A stretch of 64,000 nucleotides of DNA from Desulfovibrio sp. ZJ369 (GCF_011039085.1 NZ_JAAKEI010000009.1:1-64000); one strand, 5' to 3'. Shown: positions 45,881 to 55,404, numbered from the stretch's first letter. A program made the numbers and translations. The notes: a model not told the origin generated them from the letters alone.

Positions 45881-46152
45881 TGCCCGGCGAAGTTCTCTGG
45901 CGCGACACCGCGCTCACGCCAAAAATCTTCATTCTGGACGCCCGCGCCGTCTTTCCTCTGGCTCTCTGGTTGTTCCATTGGGCCTGGTGGACAGCGGCCA
46001 TTGCCGTCGCGGCAATCCTCGTCCTTTACCTCGTGCAGCGCACCGGCATGACGCCGCTTGCCTGCTTTCGCGCCATCCGCGTGGCCTGCATGGGACGGCG
46101 GCGGGAAACAAGAAACAATGAAAGCCAGTGGCGCAAACGCTGCCGCTGGTGA
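45877..46152 (+). CDS. IcmT (TraK) small T4BSS protein
   Basis: A 91-residue protein, WRDTALTPKIFILDARAVFP then two hydrophobic helices (LALWLFHWAWWTAAIAVAAI, LVLYLV) and a short basic end (RRRETRNNESQWRKRCRW). This matches IcmT/TraK in length and N-terminal motif. It overlaps the PP-loop gene by 4 nt. Confidence 0.8.
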   Translation: MMPGEVLWRDTALTPKIFILDARAVFPLALWLFHWAWWTAAIAVAAILVLYLVQRTGMTPLACFRAIRVACMGRRRETRNNESQWRKRCRW

Positions 46153-46174
46153 CGAAAACCATTTGAGGTCAATT

Positions 46175-46390
46175 ATGCCCAACGAAATCATCAACAGCTA
46201 TGGCCTGTTCGACGCTCCCGTCCGTGCTCGCGAAAAAGAGCGCGTCACACTCACTCAGACGGACATTGAGCGCCAGCTTGAGGCGGGCGCGTTTCTCATG
46301 AGCCGCGAGGAAGCTATCGCCGCCGGATTTCTCAATCCCCTGGAAGAGCCGGATGCCGTCATTGTGGACATCGCGCGGGAGGAAGCATGA
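46175..46390 (+). CDS. Small hypothetical protein, 71 residues
   Basis: ATG 46175 has GAGG 6 nt before it, and the stop overlaps the next start by 4 nt. It is acidic and soluble (TLTQTDIERQLEAGAFLMSR). I do not recognise it. Position between icmT and the ArdC-like gene suggests a role in transfer or a small partner of ArdC, but nothing in the sequence shows which. Confidence 0.6.
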   Translation: MPNEIINSYGLFDAPVRAREKERVTLTQTDIERQLEAGAFLMSREEAIAAGFLNPLEEPDAVIVDIAREEA

Positions 46391-47778
46391 GCCAAACACA
46401 GCAAGAAGAAAGGAAAAGTCGTTTCCAGGTCAGCCGTGAGGTGCAGGAAGAGTTTGTCAACGGCATTGCCGAAACCATGCTTTCCCTCACCAGCCGGGCG
46501 GGCGGCGCGCCAAGGATCGCCGCCGCGCCGGCAGGAACGCCGTTTTGCCCGACAACCGGCAGGGAGTACGGCGGCCCCAACATGTTGCGCCTCATGCTGG
46601 CCGGGATGGAAAAGGGCTACGCTGACGACCGCTGGCTGACGTTCAAACAGGTGCGGCACTACCAGAGCGAGCACCCGAATCTGAAAGTGGGGATCAAAAA
46701 GGGAGAACACGGGATCAAGCTCCTGCGCCCCGAAGAAGTGTTCTTCACCATCGGGGAAGATGAAAAATGGACATTCCATTCCCAGGATGAGGCAAGAGCC
46801 ATTGAAGAGCAGCGCAAGCAGGGCGCAAAGCTCCCGCCTGTCCAGCACAAGACGCTGTTTTATCCCTTCACGGTGTTCAATGCGGAACAAATCTACGGAC
46901 TGCCTGCCAAAGAAAGAACGACTCCGGCGCTCACGGAACAGGAACGCAACGTGTTTCTGGAGAAATTCGTCGCCGATTCCGGCGTTGCCGTCGAACACCA
47001 CAAAGGCCCTGCTGCATACAGCCATGCCGAAGATGTGGTGAAGCTGCCGTTCCCGGACAGTTTCAAGAGTTCTGACGCCTATTACGCCGCCAAGCTGCGG
47101 GGCTTCTATGAGGCAACAGGTCACAGCTCGCGGGAGAATCGGCAAACGGAGCCGGAAACCCTCAAAAGCCGCGCTTTCGAGGAAATGCGGGCGGAAATGT
47201 TCACCCTGCTGGCCGGGGCAAAATTCAATCTGCCCATGCCCGAAAACAGCGCGTCCGCGCAAGTGGCCAACTGGAACCGGAAGTTTTCCGGCGGAGACGT
47301 GGCGGAGCTGTTCAGGGCTGCGACTGACGCGGCCAGGGCGCTGACTTCCATGCGTCAGTTCGAGGCAGGGGAAAAACCACGCGACTGGTGGTTCCCCAGG
47401 CCCGAAGCCTGGGCGGAGCTGGAAGCCATGCAGAAGCAGCGGGACGCGGCGGTCGGCGTCTCCCCGACACAGGCCGCGTCGTCCGAGGCTTCAGCACGGC
47501 GCGATCCGACTCTGGCCGAATCCGTCGCCGCGTTCGAGGCTGCGGACAATCCCGTCGCCAAGGCCCGCGCCATTCTCCAGAACCCCGACTTCCTGGACAT
47601 GGCGCTCAAACAGGACCCTCAGCATATCAGGGAGCTTGCCGACCTTTGCGGCCAGCTTTCCTTTGCCCTGAGCCATGAGGCCGAGGCCACTCAGGAACAG
47701 GCTCCTGCCGGAGCTGTCGAAAGTTCCATTCCGCTCACGGAACAGAAAAACGCGGCCAAACGCCGCATGAGGATATGA
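46387..47778 (+). CDS. ArdC-like antirestriction / ssDNA-binding protein
   Basis: A 463-residue protein. The N-terminal part matches the ArdC N-domain (DUF1738): REYGGPNMLRLMLAGMEKGY, DRWLTFKQVRHYQ and VGIKKGEHGIKLL. ArdC-type proteins bind single-stranded DNA and protect incoming strands in conjugation. The C-terminal third is Ala/Glu-rich with no named domain. It is followed directly by topB. Confidence 0.75.
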   Translation: MSQTQQEERKSRFQVSREVQEEFVNGIAETMLSLTSRAGGAPRIAAAPAGTPFCPTTGREYGGPNMLRLMLAGMEKGYADDRWLTFKQVRHYQSEHPNLKVGIKKGEHGIKLLRPEEVFFTIGEDEKWTFHSQDEARAIEEQRKQGAKLPPVQHKTLFYPFTVFNAEQIYGLPAKERTTPALTEQERNVFLEKFVADSGVAVEHHKGPAAYSHAEDVVKLPFPDSFKSSDAYYAAKLRGFYEATGHSSRENRQTEPETLKSRAFEEMRAEMFTLLAGAKFNLPMPENSASAQVANWNRKFSGGDVAELFRAATDAARALTSMRQFEAGEKPRDWWFPRPEAWAELEAMQKQRDAAVGVSPTQAASSEASARRDPTLAESVAAFEAADNPVAKARAILQNPDFLDMALKQDPQHIRELADLCGQLSFALSHEAEATQEQAPAGAVESSIPLTEQKNAAKRRMRI

Positions 47779-47779
47779 C

Positions 47780-49903
47780 ATGAGACTGTTTATTGCCGAA
47801 AAACCCTCCTTGGGCCGCGCCATTGCCGCTGGTCTTGGCAATCAGAAAAAAGCCGAAGGCTGCATCCGTTGCGGCGATGACGTGGTGACATGGTGTTTCG
47901 GGCACATGCTCGAACAGGCCTGGCCGCAGGATTACAAGCCTGAATACGCCCAATGGCGGCGTGAACACCTGCCCATCATTCCCGACCAATGGAAATACAA
48001 GGTCAAAAAGGACGCCGCCGCGCAGCTTAAAATCATCGGTTCCCTGCTGCGGGACGCCGATTCCGTGGTTCATGCGGGCGATCCCGATCGTGAAGGCCAG
48101 CTTCTTGTGGATGAGGTGCTGGAACACTTTCACTACAGGGGACGGGTGGAGCGTATCTGGCTGGCCTCACTGGACGATCTTTCGGTCAGGAAGGCGCTGG
48201 CAAACCTCACGGACAACGCCCGCTACGCGCCCTTGCGCGACGCCGCCCGCGCCCGAAGCCGCGCCGACTGGCTGGCGGGCATCAACGCCACCCGCGCCCT
48301 GACCATCAAGGGCCGCGCGGAAGGGCGCTCGGACGTGCTTTCCCTGGGCCGCGTCCAGACGCCCACTCTGGCGCTGGTGGTCGCGCGCGATCTGGAAATT
48401 TCCCATTTCAAGTCTGTGGATTATTTCGTTCTGCGGGCCTCGCTCGTTCACATCGCTGGAGACTTTGCCGTTACCTTCGCGCCCTCCGAGGATCTGGCCG
48501 GGCTGGATGCCTGCGGACGCCTGACTGATGCCTCCGTAGCCGAAGCCCTGGTTACAGCCCACACGAATACGGACGGCCTTGTAACAGAAGCCACGCGAGA
48601 GGCGAAAAGCAAGGCCGCGCCGTTGCCGCACAGTCTTTCCTCCCTGCAAAAAGCCGCTTCCGCCCAGCTCGGCATGTCGGCGCAACAGGTGCTGGATACC
48701 GCGCAAGCCCTGTACGAAAAAAAGCTGACCACCTATCCGCGCACCGATTGCCGTTATCTGCCGGAAGAACAGTTTGCGGATGCCGCCGCCGTGCTGGCCG
48801 CGCTTTCCTCGGTTCCCGGTCTGGAGCAGGTGGCGGGAACGGCGGACGCTTCCCTGAAAAGCGCCGCGTGGAACACCAAAAAGGTGACGGCGCACCACGC
48901 CATCGCGCCCACGGGCGAAATTCCGCCGGACTCGCTCCCGCAGAAGGAACGCGATCTCTACCTCATGATTGCCACGGCCTTTTATCTGCAATTCCACGCG
49001 CCCATGCGCTATGAGGCGCAAAAAGTCGCTGTCTCTCTTGCCGATACCCGCTGGGAGGGTACAGGACGGCGCATCCTTGATCCCGGTTGGACGGCCTTCA
49101 GCGGCCATGACGATGAAGACGGTGATTCCGAAGAACAGTCTCTGCCGCCGCTGGAAAAGGGCGATGCCGTTCACTGCCGCGACGTGCAGACCCTGAAGAA
49201 AAAGACTTCGCCGCCCTCCCGTTTCTCCGAAGGGACACTCATTGAGGCGATGGCCAATGTCCATCGCTTTGTGGCCGATGCCGACGCCAAAGCCGCGCTC
49301 AAGGACGCCAAGGGCATCGGCACCGAAGCCACCCGCGCCAGAGTTCTCGAAACCCTGAAAGAGCGAGGCTATCTCGTTGCCGACAAAAAAGCCCTTGTCT
49401 CCACGCCGCTCGGCAGGGAAGTCATTGCCCTCACCCCGCCCGCGCTCAAAGACCCCATCACCACGGCGGAATGGGAATCCCGCCTTGAGGCCATCGCTCA
49501 GGGCCAGGAAACGCTGGATGCCTTTCTGGCCGATCAGTGCAGGATTCTGCCGGACTTGCTTGCGCCCATTCTCGGCAACGGCAAGCCCGCCTTTCCCTGC
49601 CCGGCCTGCGGCGCGGCCCTGAACCGTCGCAAGCGCAAAAAGGACGGCGCGTGGTTCTGGGGCTGCACCGCCTGGCCCGACTGCAAGGTCATCCTGCCCG
49701 ACGACAAAGGCAAGCCCGGAAAGGCCAGAGCCAAGCCCGCGCTTTCCGAATACGCCTGCCCGGCCTGCGGCAAGCCGCTCGTCAAACGCTCCGGCGCGAA
49801 AGGCGAGTTCTACGGCTGCTCCGGCTATCCCGGATGCAAGAAAACCTGGCCCGTCGCTCCGGGCGGCGCTCCGGACTTTGAGGCGAAAAGTAAGAAGAAA
49901 TAA
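47780..49903 (+). CDS. topB: DNA topoisomerase III
   Basis: A 707-residue type IA topoisomerase. TOPRIM acidic residues are in HAGDPDREGQLLVDE near residue 95, and the catalytic Tyr is in LTTYPRTDCRYLP near residue 320. Two C-terminal Cys4 zinc ribbons (CPACGAALNRR..CTAWPDC and CPACGKPLVK..CSGYPGC) bind DNA. Conjugative elements carry TopB to separate DNA during transfer or replication. ATG at 47780; AGGA upstream, 1 nt after the previous stop. Confidence 0.9.
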   Translation: MRLFIAEKPSLGRAIAAGLGNQKKAEGCIRCGDDVVTWCFGHMLEQAWPQDYKPEYAQWRREHLPIIPDQWKYKVKKDAAAQLKIIGSLLRDADSVVHAGDPDREGQLLVDEVLEHFHYRGRVERIWLASLDDLSVRKALANLTDNARYAPLRDAARARSRADWLAGINATRALTIKGRAEGRSDVLSLGRVQTPTLALVVARDLEISHFKSVDYFVLRASLVHIAGDFAVTFAPSEDLAGLDACGRLTDASVAEALVTAHTNTDGLVTEATREAKSKAAPLPHSLSSLQKAASAQLGMSAQQVLDTAQALYEKKLTTYPRTDCRYLPEEQFADAAAVLAALSSVPGLEQVAGTADASLKSAAWNTKKVTAHHAIAPTGEIPPDSLPQKERDLYLMIATAFYLQFHAPMRYEAQKVAVSLADTRWEGTGRRILDPGWTAFSGHDDEDGDSEEQSLPPLEKGDAVHCRDVQTLKKKTSPPSRFSEGTLIEAMANVHRFVADADAKAALKDAKGIGTEATRARVLETLKERGYLVADKKALVSTPLGREVIALTPPALKDPITTAEWESRLEAIAQGQETLDAFLADQCRILPDLLAPILGNGKPAFPCPACGAALNRRKRKKDGAWFWGCTAWPDCKVILPDDKGKPGKARAKPALSEYACPACGKPLVKRSGAKGEFYGCSGYPGCKKTWPVAPGGAPDFEAKSKKK

Positions 49904-49914
49904 AGGGAGCCTGT

Positions 49915-49953
49915 GGGGAGGGAAACCCTTTTGCAAAAGGGGTCTCCCTCCCC
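49915..49953 (+). terminator. Long hairpin after topB
   Basis: GGGGAGGGA (49915-49923) pairs with TCCCTCCCC (49945-49953), with an inner CCCTTTT/AAAAGGG stem. The U-run after it is broken (CCTTTTCTAAAC), so it may be an attenuator, not a full stop. Confidence 0.6.
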
Positions 49954-49997
49954 GCGCCCTCCTTTTCTAAACTTTTATCAGTCAAGGACTGTGAAAG

Positions 49998-50414
49998 ATG
50001 AAATATATGGTGACATTTTTGCTGTGCATGGCTCTGGCCGCGCCGTGTTTTGCAGGCTCCTGTCAGGATATGCGGGAAGCCGTGGGCGGCGCGATTCAGG
50101 AGCGCAACGGCAGAGTTTCAGAGACGCATGACGTGCTCATGCCCGATCCGGAAACCGAGCGCGACGCGCTTTCCGGCTGTCTCGCTTCCATCAATGGCAT
50201 CGGGGACGCCTTCAGCCTTGGCGTGACGCTTCCCGGCATGGAGCAGATTGTCGCGGGCATCTGCAAGCAGGTGGATTCCTACATCCACCAGAAAATCAAC
50301 AACGCGCACAATCAGGTGCTGAATACCGTCAACGGCATCGGCGGCAACAATCCTTTTAAAGTTTACGGAACAAGCGGCGACTACATCCTCCATCTCAAGG
50401 GGAATCTCAAATGA
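49998..50414 (+). CDS. Secreted hypothetical protein, 138 residues
   Basis: A signal peptide (MKYMVTFLLCMALAAPCFAG) and a mature part with three cysteines (CQDM, GCLAS, GICKQ). No family recognised. Its position between topB and dotM, with a 4-nt overlap to the next gene, suggests a periplasmic part of the transfer apparatus. Confidence 0.6.
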   Translation: MKYMVTFLLCMALAAPCFAGSCQDMREAVGGAIQERNGRVSETHDVLMPDPETERDALSGCLASINGIGDAFSLGVTLPGMEQIVAGICKQVDSYIHQKINNAHNQVLNTVNGIGGNNPFKVYGTSGDYILHLKGNLK

Positions 50415-50659
50415 GGGCGGTCGGTCTCCTCTTGCTTGCCCTTTGTCTGATGCCGAGCCTTGCCCTGAGCGCACAACGCAGGAAAGTCGCGTTCCCGCCA
50501 CAGCATCCCTTGACGGCTGACTGCGTTCCGGACGCGGCCCGCGTCAGCGGGATGCCCGACGCCGTGCTGCGCGACGGGCGCTTCAGGGACAACCTGAACA
50601 AACTCCGGCAAGAGGGCCTTTCCATGCTGCCGTTACAAACCACGGAGACACGGCCATGA
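50411..50659 (+). CDS. Small secreted hypothetical protein, 82 residues
   Basis: A signal peptide (MRAVGLLLLALCLMPSLALS) followed by a 60-residue mature part with one Cys (LTADCVPDAARVSGMPDAVL). ATG overlaps the previous stop by 4 nt and its stop overlaps dotM by 4 nt. Function unknown. Confidence 0.55.
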   Translation: MRAVGLLLLALCLMPSLALSAQRRKVAFPPQHPLTADCVPDAARVSGMPDAVLRDGRFRDNLNKLRQEGLSMLPLQTTETRP

Positions 50660-52014
50660 ACCAGTCCGGCAACGGCGGGGAAGATCAGCGCCTGTTCTTG
50701 TGGTTCGCGTGCCTGATTATCGTTTTCTGCATTGTGCCGCTGCTGTACGCCGCGCATTCCAATGCCGTAAACGTCCCGCTTCTGAATCTGGCCAAAGCGC
50801 AGCTCAAGGCGTTCACGCTGTTTTTCGAGGAAGCGGAAATCGCTTTCGGACGCATTGACGCCGCCGATCCCGCCTCTTTGTCATGGGACACCATGCAAAA
50901 GGTGCTTCGCTACACCGGCTCATGGATTCGCTGGCCGTTTCTTCTGCTGCTTGTTCTGTTCGGCGTGGCCTCCATCTTCATGGGCCGCGTGGGAGGTCTT
51001 GTCCGGCGCTTCAACATGGAAAGTCTGCTGAAAAACAATGCGGAGTCCTTTCCCTGTCTGCGGCCTGTGGTGGGGCGCGGCAAGTATCTGCTCTCGCCAA
51101 AATCCTATGATTCCGGCTTGTGGCGAATCGCCCGGACGCCCGTCCAGTTCGCGCTGGAACACGGACTGCTGCTTGATGAACAGGGTGAGCCGTTCACGCC
51201 GGAACAGGCCCTGAAAAACGGCTTGCCGTCCACGGCGCTTCCCGCCTGGGGACACGCCCGGCTGGATGAAGCAAAGGCTCTCGCCGTGCTGCGAGAACAA
51301 CTCGGCAAACGATTTGAAGGATTCGAGGGCCTGTCGCCCTGCCGCCGCGCCCTGGCTGCCGCCTTTCTGGCCTATGCGGGCGGGAACAAGAAGGGCTGCA
51401 TCGCTTTGCTGGATGCCGTTTCTCTTTCCTACGCCGAGAATCATGAGCAGGCGTCCTGTCCTTTGCTGGAAGAAGGCCGCTTTGTCAGCAAGCTGAAAAA
51501 AGAATGGGGCTGTCACTCCTCCCTGCTGACCGAGAAGTGTCTCAGCATCCATGCCGCCTATGAGCTGCCCTGGTTCATGGCCCTGCTGTATCGGGCGCGG
51601 CAAAAAGGCGTACTGGCCACGTCGCAGTTCCTCTGGCTCCGGCCGCTGGATCGACCGCTCTGGTATGCCCTCAATCAGTGCGGCGGACGCGCGGCATGGG
51701 CCGAAGCCTCCGCGCCGTGGGCGCAGTATCTGGCGGAGGAGAAAGCCGGAATGCTTCTGGCTGAACCGCATATTCAGCCTGCCGTTGTCAGTCTCAAGCA
51801 AGCTCTGGCCGATCAGGGCTGGCTGACCGAAATCTTTGTGCCGCCCACGCCGGAAACGATGCCGGTTCCGCCCACTGAACCCGCCGGAACTTCGACTCTG
51901 GATACCGAATTTTCTTCCGTGGAACCGCCGCCGGAAGTGGTTCTGGCTGAAGCGGAAGACGATCCCGAATACGACGCCAACGAAGATGAAAAGTTGGCTG
52001 ACGAATACTTTTAG
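50656..52014 (+). CDS. DotM/IcmP (TrbA) coupling-complex protein
   Basis: A 452-residue protein with two N-terminal TM helices (LFLWFACLIIVFCIVPLLYA; WPFLLLLVLFGVASIFM) and a soluble cytoplasmic domain (ESFPCLRPVVGRGKYLLSPK, WRIARTPVQFALEHGLL). The C-terminal 60 residues are Pro/Glu-rich. In Dot/Icm it joins DotL in the type IV coupling complex that selects substrates. dotL follows 11 nt later. Confidence 0.85.
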   Translation: MNQSGNGGEDQRLFLWFACLIIVFCIVPLLYAAHSNAVNVPLLNLAKAQLKAFTLFFEEAEIAFGRIDAADPASLSWDTMQKVLRYTGSWIRWPFLLLLVLFGVASIFMGRVGGLVRRFNMESLLKNNAESFPCLRPVVGRGKYLLSPKSYDSGLWRIARTPVQFALEHGLLLDEQGEPFTPEQALKNGLPSTALPAWGHARLDEAKALAVLREQLGKRFEGFEGLSPCRRALAAAFLAYAGGNKKGCIALLDAVSLSYAENHEQASCPLLEEGRFVSKLKKEWGCHSSLLTEKCLSIHAAYELPWFMALLYRARQKGVLATSQFLWLRPLDRPLWYALNQCGGRAAWAEASAPWAQYLAEEKAGMLLAEPHIQPAVVSLKQALADQGWLTEIFVPPTPETMPVPPTEPAGTSTLDTEFSSVEPPPEVVLAEAEDDPEYDANEDEKLADEYF

Positions 52015-52025
52015 AGGCTGTACTT

Positions 52026-53801
52026 ATGAACAGAACCATCAGAGGTCTGGAAGACCATGAAACGCAGGAACGAAAGCGCCTGCACCGGGACGTGCGCTCC
52101 CCCGCGCAGCGCCTCGCGGATTCTCTCAAACTCGGTCAGGTGCAGACCGGCGGAATTTTTGCGGCGGGGGCGTGTCTGTTTCTTTTTCCGGCCTGCGCCA
52201 CACCACTGTTTTGTCTTGGTCTGGCGTTCTTTCTCGCCCGTTGCGCCTGTGTGAACAGGGAACGCCTGCCGTTTCGGATGCCGCTGGGATTGTACGGCAC
52301 GGACAGGGGCGATCCGCTCCCTGGCAGACGCGGTTTTGCCAGGCCGGAAGGCATCTTTTTCCTCGGCAATCGGCTTCAGGACGGGAAGGAACTCTGGCTG
52401 AAAGCCAAGGATATTCTGACCCACTGCCTGCTTTTCGGCACAACCGGCTCAGGCAAGACGGAGACGCTGGTTTCCCTTTCCTACAATGCCCTGGCAACGG
52501 CATCCGGGCTGTTCTACATCGACCCCAAAGCCAGCCCCAAGCTGGCGGTGCAGATATGGCAGATGGCCCGTTTCCTTGGCCGGGACGATGATTTTCGTGT
52601 GCTGAACTACGGCACTTCCGGCAAGGTCAAGGGCAAGTCTCCGCGCCGTCTTTCCAACACGAACAATCCATTCACGTTCGGCTCGGCGGAAGCCCTGACA
52701 CAGCTTCTTGTTTCCCTCATGCCAGCATCGGACGGGGCCAATTCCATCTTTGCCGACAAGGCGCAGGCTCTGATTTCCGGCGTCATGTATGCCCTGGTTG
52801 ACCTGCGGGACAAGGGGCTGCTCAAGCTCTCCACATCGATCATCCGTGATTCCCTGGCCCTGGAAAAATGCGTGGCTCTGGCCCTGCATCCCGAACTGGA
52901 TCAGGAATCCCGCGCCTCCATCCAGGCGGCGCTTGCCACCTCCGGCTGGATTGCCGGGCGCGACCTGAAAGACCAGCCGGAATCCTTCGCGGAGCAGTTC
53001 GGCTATGCGCAATCCTACTTCGGCAAGGCCCTTTCCAGCCTGACGGATACCTACAGCCACATCTACGGCGCGGAAGACGGGGAAGTGGATTTCGCGGATG
53101 CCATCATGCAGCGACGCATCCTCGTGGTTTTATTGCCTTCTTTGGAAAAAGCTCCCGCTGAACTCGCCAGTCTCGGCAAAATCAGCCTTTCCGCCATCCG
53201 CAACGCCTGCGCCGTTGGCCTTGGCGCGAATATCGAAGGCGACGCCGCTGATGTGCTGGAGGCCCTTCCGACTGACGCCACAGGCATCGGGCCGTATCTG
53301 TGCATCGTGGATGAATACGCGGCCATTGTTACGCCGGGCTTTGAAGTCGTGCTGACACAGGGGCGCGGCCTGGGCATTGCCGCCATTGTGGCTTCACAGG
53401 ATTACGCCGGTATTCTGGAAGCTGACCAGAAAGGCGCGCAACAGATGGTGGCAAACACCTCTTTGAAAGTCTTCATGAAAATGCAGGACGCTGAGAAGAC
53501 ATGGGAATTATTGCGCGGGCAGGCAGGGCAAAGCACTGTCCTTCGCACCACAGGCTTCAACGTCAATGAACAAATCAGTTCCGACTACCGCGACGCCAAT
53601 TCCACCACAGTGGAGCAGGAAGACCGCGTTGTCCTGCGCGACTTGCAGGAACAGATAGAGGGCGAGGCCCATTTTGTCTTTTCCGGCCAGATCGTCCGGG
53701 GCGATATGTTCTATGCCAATCCCTCACTCAAAAAGGCGCAACTGAGAGTGCCGCAGTTGTTGCAACTCAGTCAGGAGGCGGTAATCCATGAAGCTGCATA
53801 G
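52026..53801 (+). CDS. DotL/IcmO (TrbC) type IV coupling protein
   Basis: A 591-residue ATPase with two N-terminal TM helices around residues 38-72 and an ATPase domain. Walker A is LLFGTTGSGKTETLVSL near residue 138 and Walker B is LCIVDEYAAI near 427. It would bring the relaxase-DNA complex to the T4SS channel. It is shorter than Legionella DotL (no long C-terminal adaptor-binding tail), like TrbC. The stop is 22 nt before the convergent HigA gene. Confidence 0.88.
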   Translation: MNRTIRGLEDHETQERKRLHRDVRSPAQRLADSLKLGQVQTGGIFAAGACLFLFPACATPLFCLGLAFFLARCACVNRERLPFRMPLGLYGTDRGDPLPGRRGFARPEGIFFLGNRLQDGKELWLKAKDILTHCLLFGTTGSGKTETLVSLSYNALATASGLFYIDPKASPKLAVQIWQMARFLGRDDDFRVLNYGTSGKVKGKSPRRLSNTNNPFTFGSAEALTQLLVSLMPASDGANSIFADKAQALISGVMYALVDLRDKGLLKLSTSIIRDSLALEKCVALALHPELDQESRASIQAALATSGWIAGRDLKDQPESFAEQFGYAQSYFGKALSSLTDTYSHIYGAEDGEVDFADAIMQRRILVVLLPSLEKAPAELASLGKISLSAIRNACAVGLGANIEGDAADVLEALPTDATGIGPYLCIVDEYAAIVTPGFEVVLTQGRGLGIAAIVASQDYAGILEADQKGAQQMVANTSLKVFMKMQDAEKTWELLRGQAGQSTVLRTTGFNVNEQISSDYRDANSTTVEQEDRVVLRDLQEQIEGEAHFVFSGQIVRGDMFYANPSLKKAQLRVPQLLQLSQEAVIHEAA

Positions 53802-53822
53802 CGCGAAACAGTCTGTTCCCTG

Positions 53823-54200
53823 CTACAGAAAAACCTTGTACGGGATATTGAACACTTTTTCCAGCCGCTTGGCCATATTCATAGAAATAAGTCGCTTCCC
53901 GCTTTCCATAGCGGAAATACAGTTCTGCGTGGTGCCGAGTTTTTCCGCCAATTCCTGCTGCGTCCATTCCATCTTCCCACGGAACCCCCGAAGAGCCATA
54001 GCGGGCGAAGCATCAGAAAAAACTTCATCGGCGCTGACGACTTCTTCTCCCTCTGAATTGACCCGGCGCACCTTGTGTCCGGCCAGTGTCAACATCCCCT
54101 TGATGGCATCGGCCACCATACTCGCCTTGGCTGCGGGAACGGAGAGAGAAATTATCGCCTGTCCCGCTTCCGCCGGAAGGAGCTGCATTTCAGTCTGCAT
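53823..54200 (-). CDS. XRE-type HigA antitoxin
   Basis: A 125-residue protein with a C-terminal XRE HTH (WTQQELAEKLGTTQNCISAM, then ESGKRLISMNMAKRLEKVF). It starts at ATG 54200 (10 nt after the toxin stop). Toxin first, antitoxin second is the HigBA order. The HTH is expected to bind the promoter at 54535-54562. Residues 1-60 before the HTH bind toxin or fold separately. Confidence 0.85.
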   Translation of the reverse strand: MQTEMQLLPAEAGQAIISLSVPAAKASMVADAIKGMLTLAGHKVRRVNSEGEEVVSADEVFSDASPAMALRGFRGKMEWTQQELAEKLGTTQNCISAMESGKRLISMNMAKRLEKVFNIPYKVFL

Positions 54201-54210
54201 ATCAATTCCC

Positions 54211-54528
54211 CTATTTGACGCGGCTGTAGTCCACACTGCCATGCGGCCCGACATACCGTATTTCCATTATCCGAATTTCCCTATCAATGACTTTCCACAC
54301 GACGACATAACGCGGGCGTCCGCTGTTCAAATGACAGTGATGCACGTCCTTGCCGCCGACGATCCGGCCATAATTACGCCACGTCGGCTGCTCCGGTCCT
54401 TTATCCTCAAGATCAAGTTTCAGAGCATACAGACGGCCCAAAATATCACCGGGCAACTTGCGCGCCTGCTTATCGGCCTTGCCGGAAAAGTCCACTTTCC
54501 AAGGTCTGTTGTCGTGTGCGCCTTCCAT
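54211..54528 (-). CDS. RelE/HigB-type toxin
   Basis: A 105-residue RelE-superfamily protein (FSGKADKQARKLPGDILGRL, GGKDVHHCHLNSGRPRYVVV, ending IMEIRYVGPHGSVDY). Likely a ribosome-dependent mRNA cutter, paired with the XRE antitoxin downstream. Its ATG is only 6 nt from a -10 element, so the message may be leaderless. No ribosome binding site is visible. Confidence 0.85.
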   Translation of the reverse strand: MEGAHDNRPWKVDFSGKADKQARKLPGDILGRLYALKLDLEDKGPEQPTWRNYGRIVGGKDVHHCHLNSGRPRYVVVWKVIDREIRIMEIRYVGPHGSVDYSRVK

Positions 54529-54534
54529 GTAAAA

Positions 54535-54562
54535 AATATAGCGAATTATGATATATTGTCAA
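54535..54562 (-). promoter_or_regulatory. Promoter and operator of the higBA-type pair
   Basis: On the minus strand TTGACA (54562-54557) is followed by 16 nt and TATATT (54540-54535). An inverted repeat AATATA/TATATT overlaps both boxes, a likely HigA-binding site. Confidence 0.7.
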
Positions 54563-54619
54563 TGAGTTTATTTCAATTTTGCTATGCAAGCTCCATGCAA
54601 GCAGCCAAGGAGAACTTCT

Positions 54620-55387
54620 ATGTTCAAGCACCCTCATGCCTTACTGGTAACAGTAGCCATTTTTCTGTGTCCCCTGATATTCTTTGCGCCATCCCTCCAC
54701 GCCGGAACGCTCATGTCTGACCGGCTCGCCGTGGAAGTCGGGGTAAAAGCCGAGATCGCCAAAGACCTGTCCCAAGCTTACCGGCCTTTGGAGGCGCTCT
54801 CCGGCAGAACCTGCCTGGACGGCAGGCCGGTGGACGGTTTTCAGGGCGATATCCTTGAATACTGGTCGAATCTTGAATGCCCCTATTGCGGCATCCAGGA
54901 ACCGCTTCAGGCGCAACGGGACAATCCCAATCTGTGCATCGTCGTGCGGCATATTCCCTCGGATGAATACGGCGAATCGCTGAAAAAAGCTCTGGCCTAT
55001 GAGGCATTGCGCGGCTTTTCCCTCAATGCGGCGCATCGCTTCTGGGATGCCGTTCTGCCAAAAACTACGCTCGGCATTCCGGTTCCCTATGAAGCCGCGT
55101 TGCAAACCGCAATGCAGGAAGCCGCCATTGCGCCGGAAGCCCTTGCGGACGCCCTGCAAGCTGCCACCTCTCTGGTGAGCGCGGATATTGTCGCCGCGCA
55201 ATCGCGCATCACGTCCACACCCACATGGATTCTCAACGGCATCCGCTTTCCGGCCTGCGACTTCACGGCGGCGGAACTGCCCACGGCCCTGGAACTGAGC
55301 CGCCAGGTTCGCGCCGGAGACACAAACGCTCAGGAGCGCGTGGCGGGAATCATCACGCGCGGCCTGCTGAACGAATCTCTTTTGTAG
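54620..55387 (+). CDS. Secreted DsbA/DsbC-like thioredoxin-fold protein
   Basis: A 255-residue protein with a signal peptide (FKHPHALLVTVAIFLCPLIF, through SLHAG) and thioredoxin-like CPYC motif (NLECPYCGIQEPLQ near residue 85). The middle carries helices and the end is STPTWILNGIRFPACDF with a possible cis-Pro. AAGGAG lies 8 nt before ATG 54620. In conjugative systems such proteins (TrbB-like) form disulfides in periplasmic T4SS parts. It is divergent from the higBA-type pair. Confidence 0.75.
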   Translation: MFKHPHALLVTVAIFLCPLIFFAPSLHAGTLMSDRLAVEVGVKAEIAKDLSQAYRPLEALSGRTCLDGRPVDGFQGDILEYWSNLECPYCGIQEPLQAQRDNPNLCIVVRHIPSDEYGESLKKALAYEALRGFSLNAAHRFWDAVLPKTTLGIPVPYEAALQTAMQEAAIAPEALADALQAATSLVSADIVAAQSRITSTPTWILNGIRFPACDFTAAELPTALELSRQVRAGDTNAQERVAGIITRGLLNESLL

Positions 55388-55404
55388 CCGAAGGGGACAG
55401 GCGC

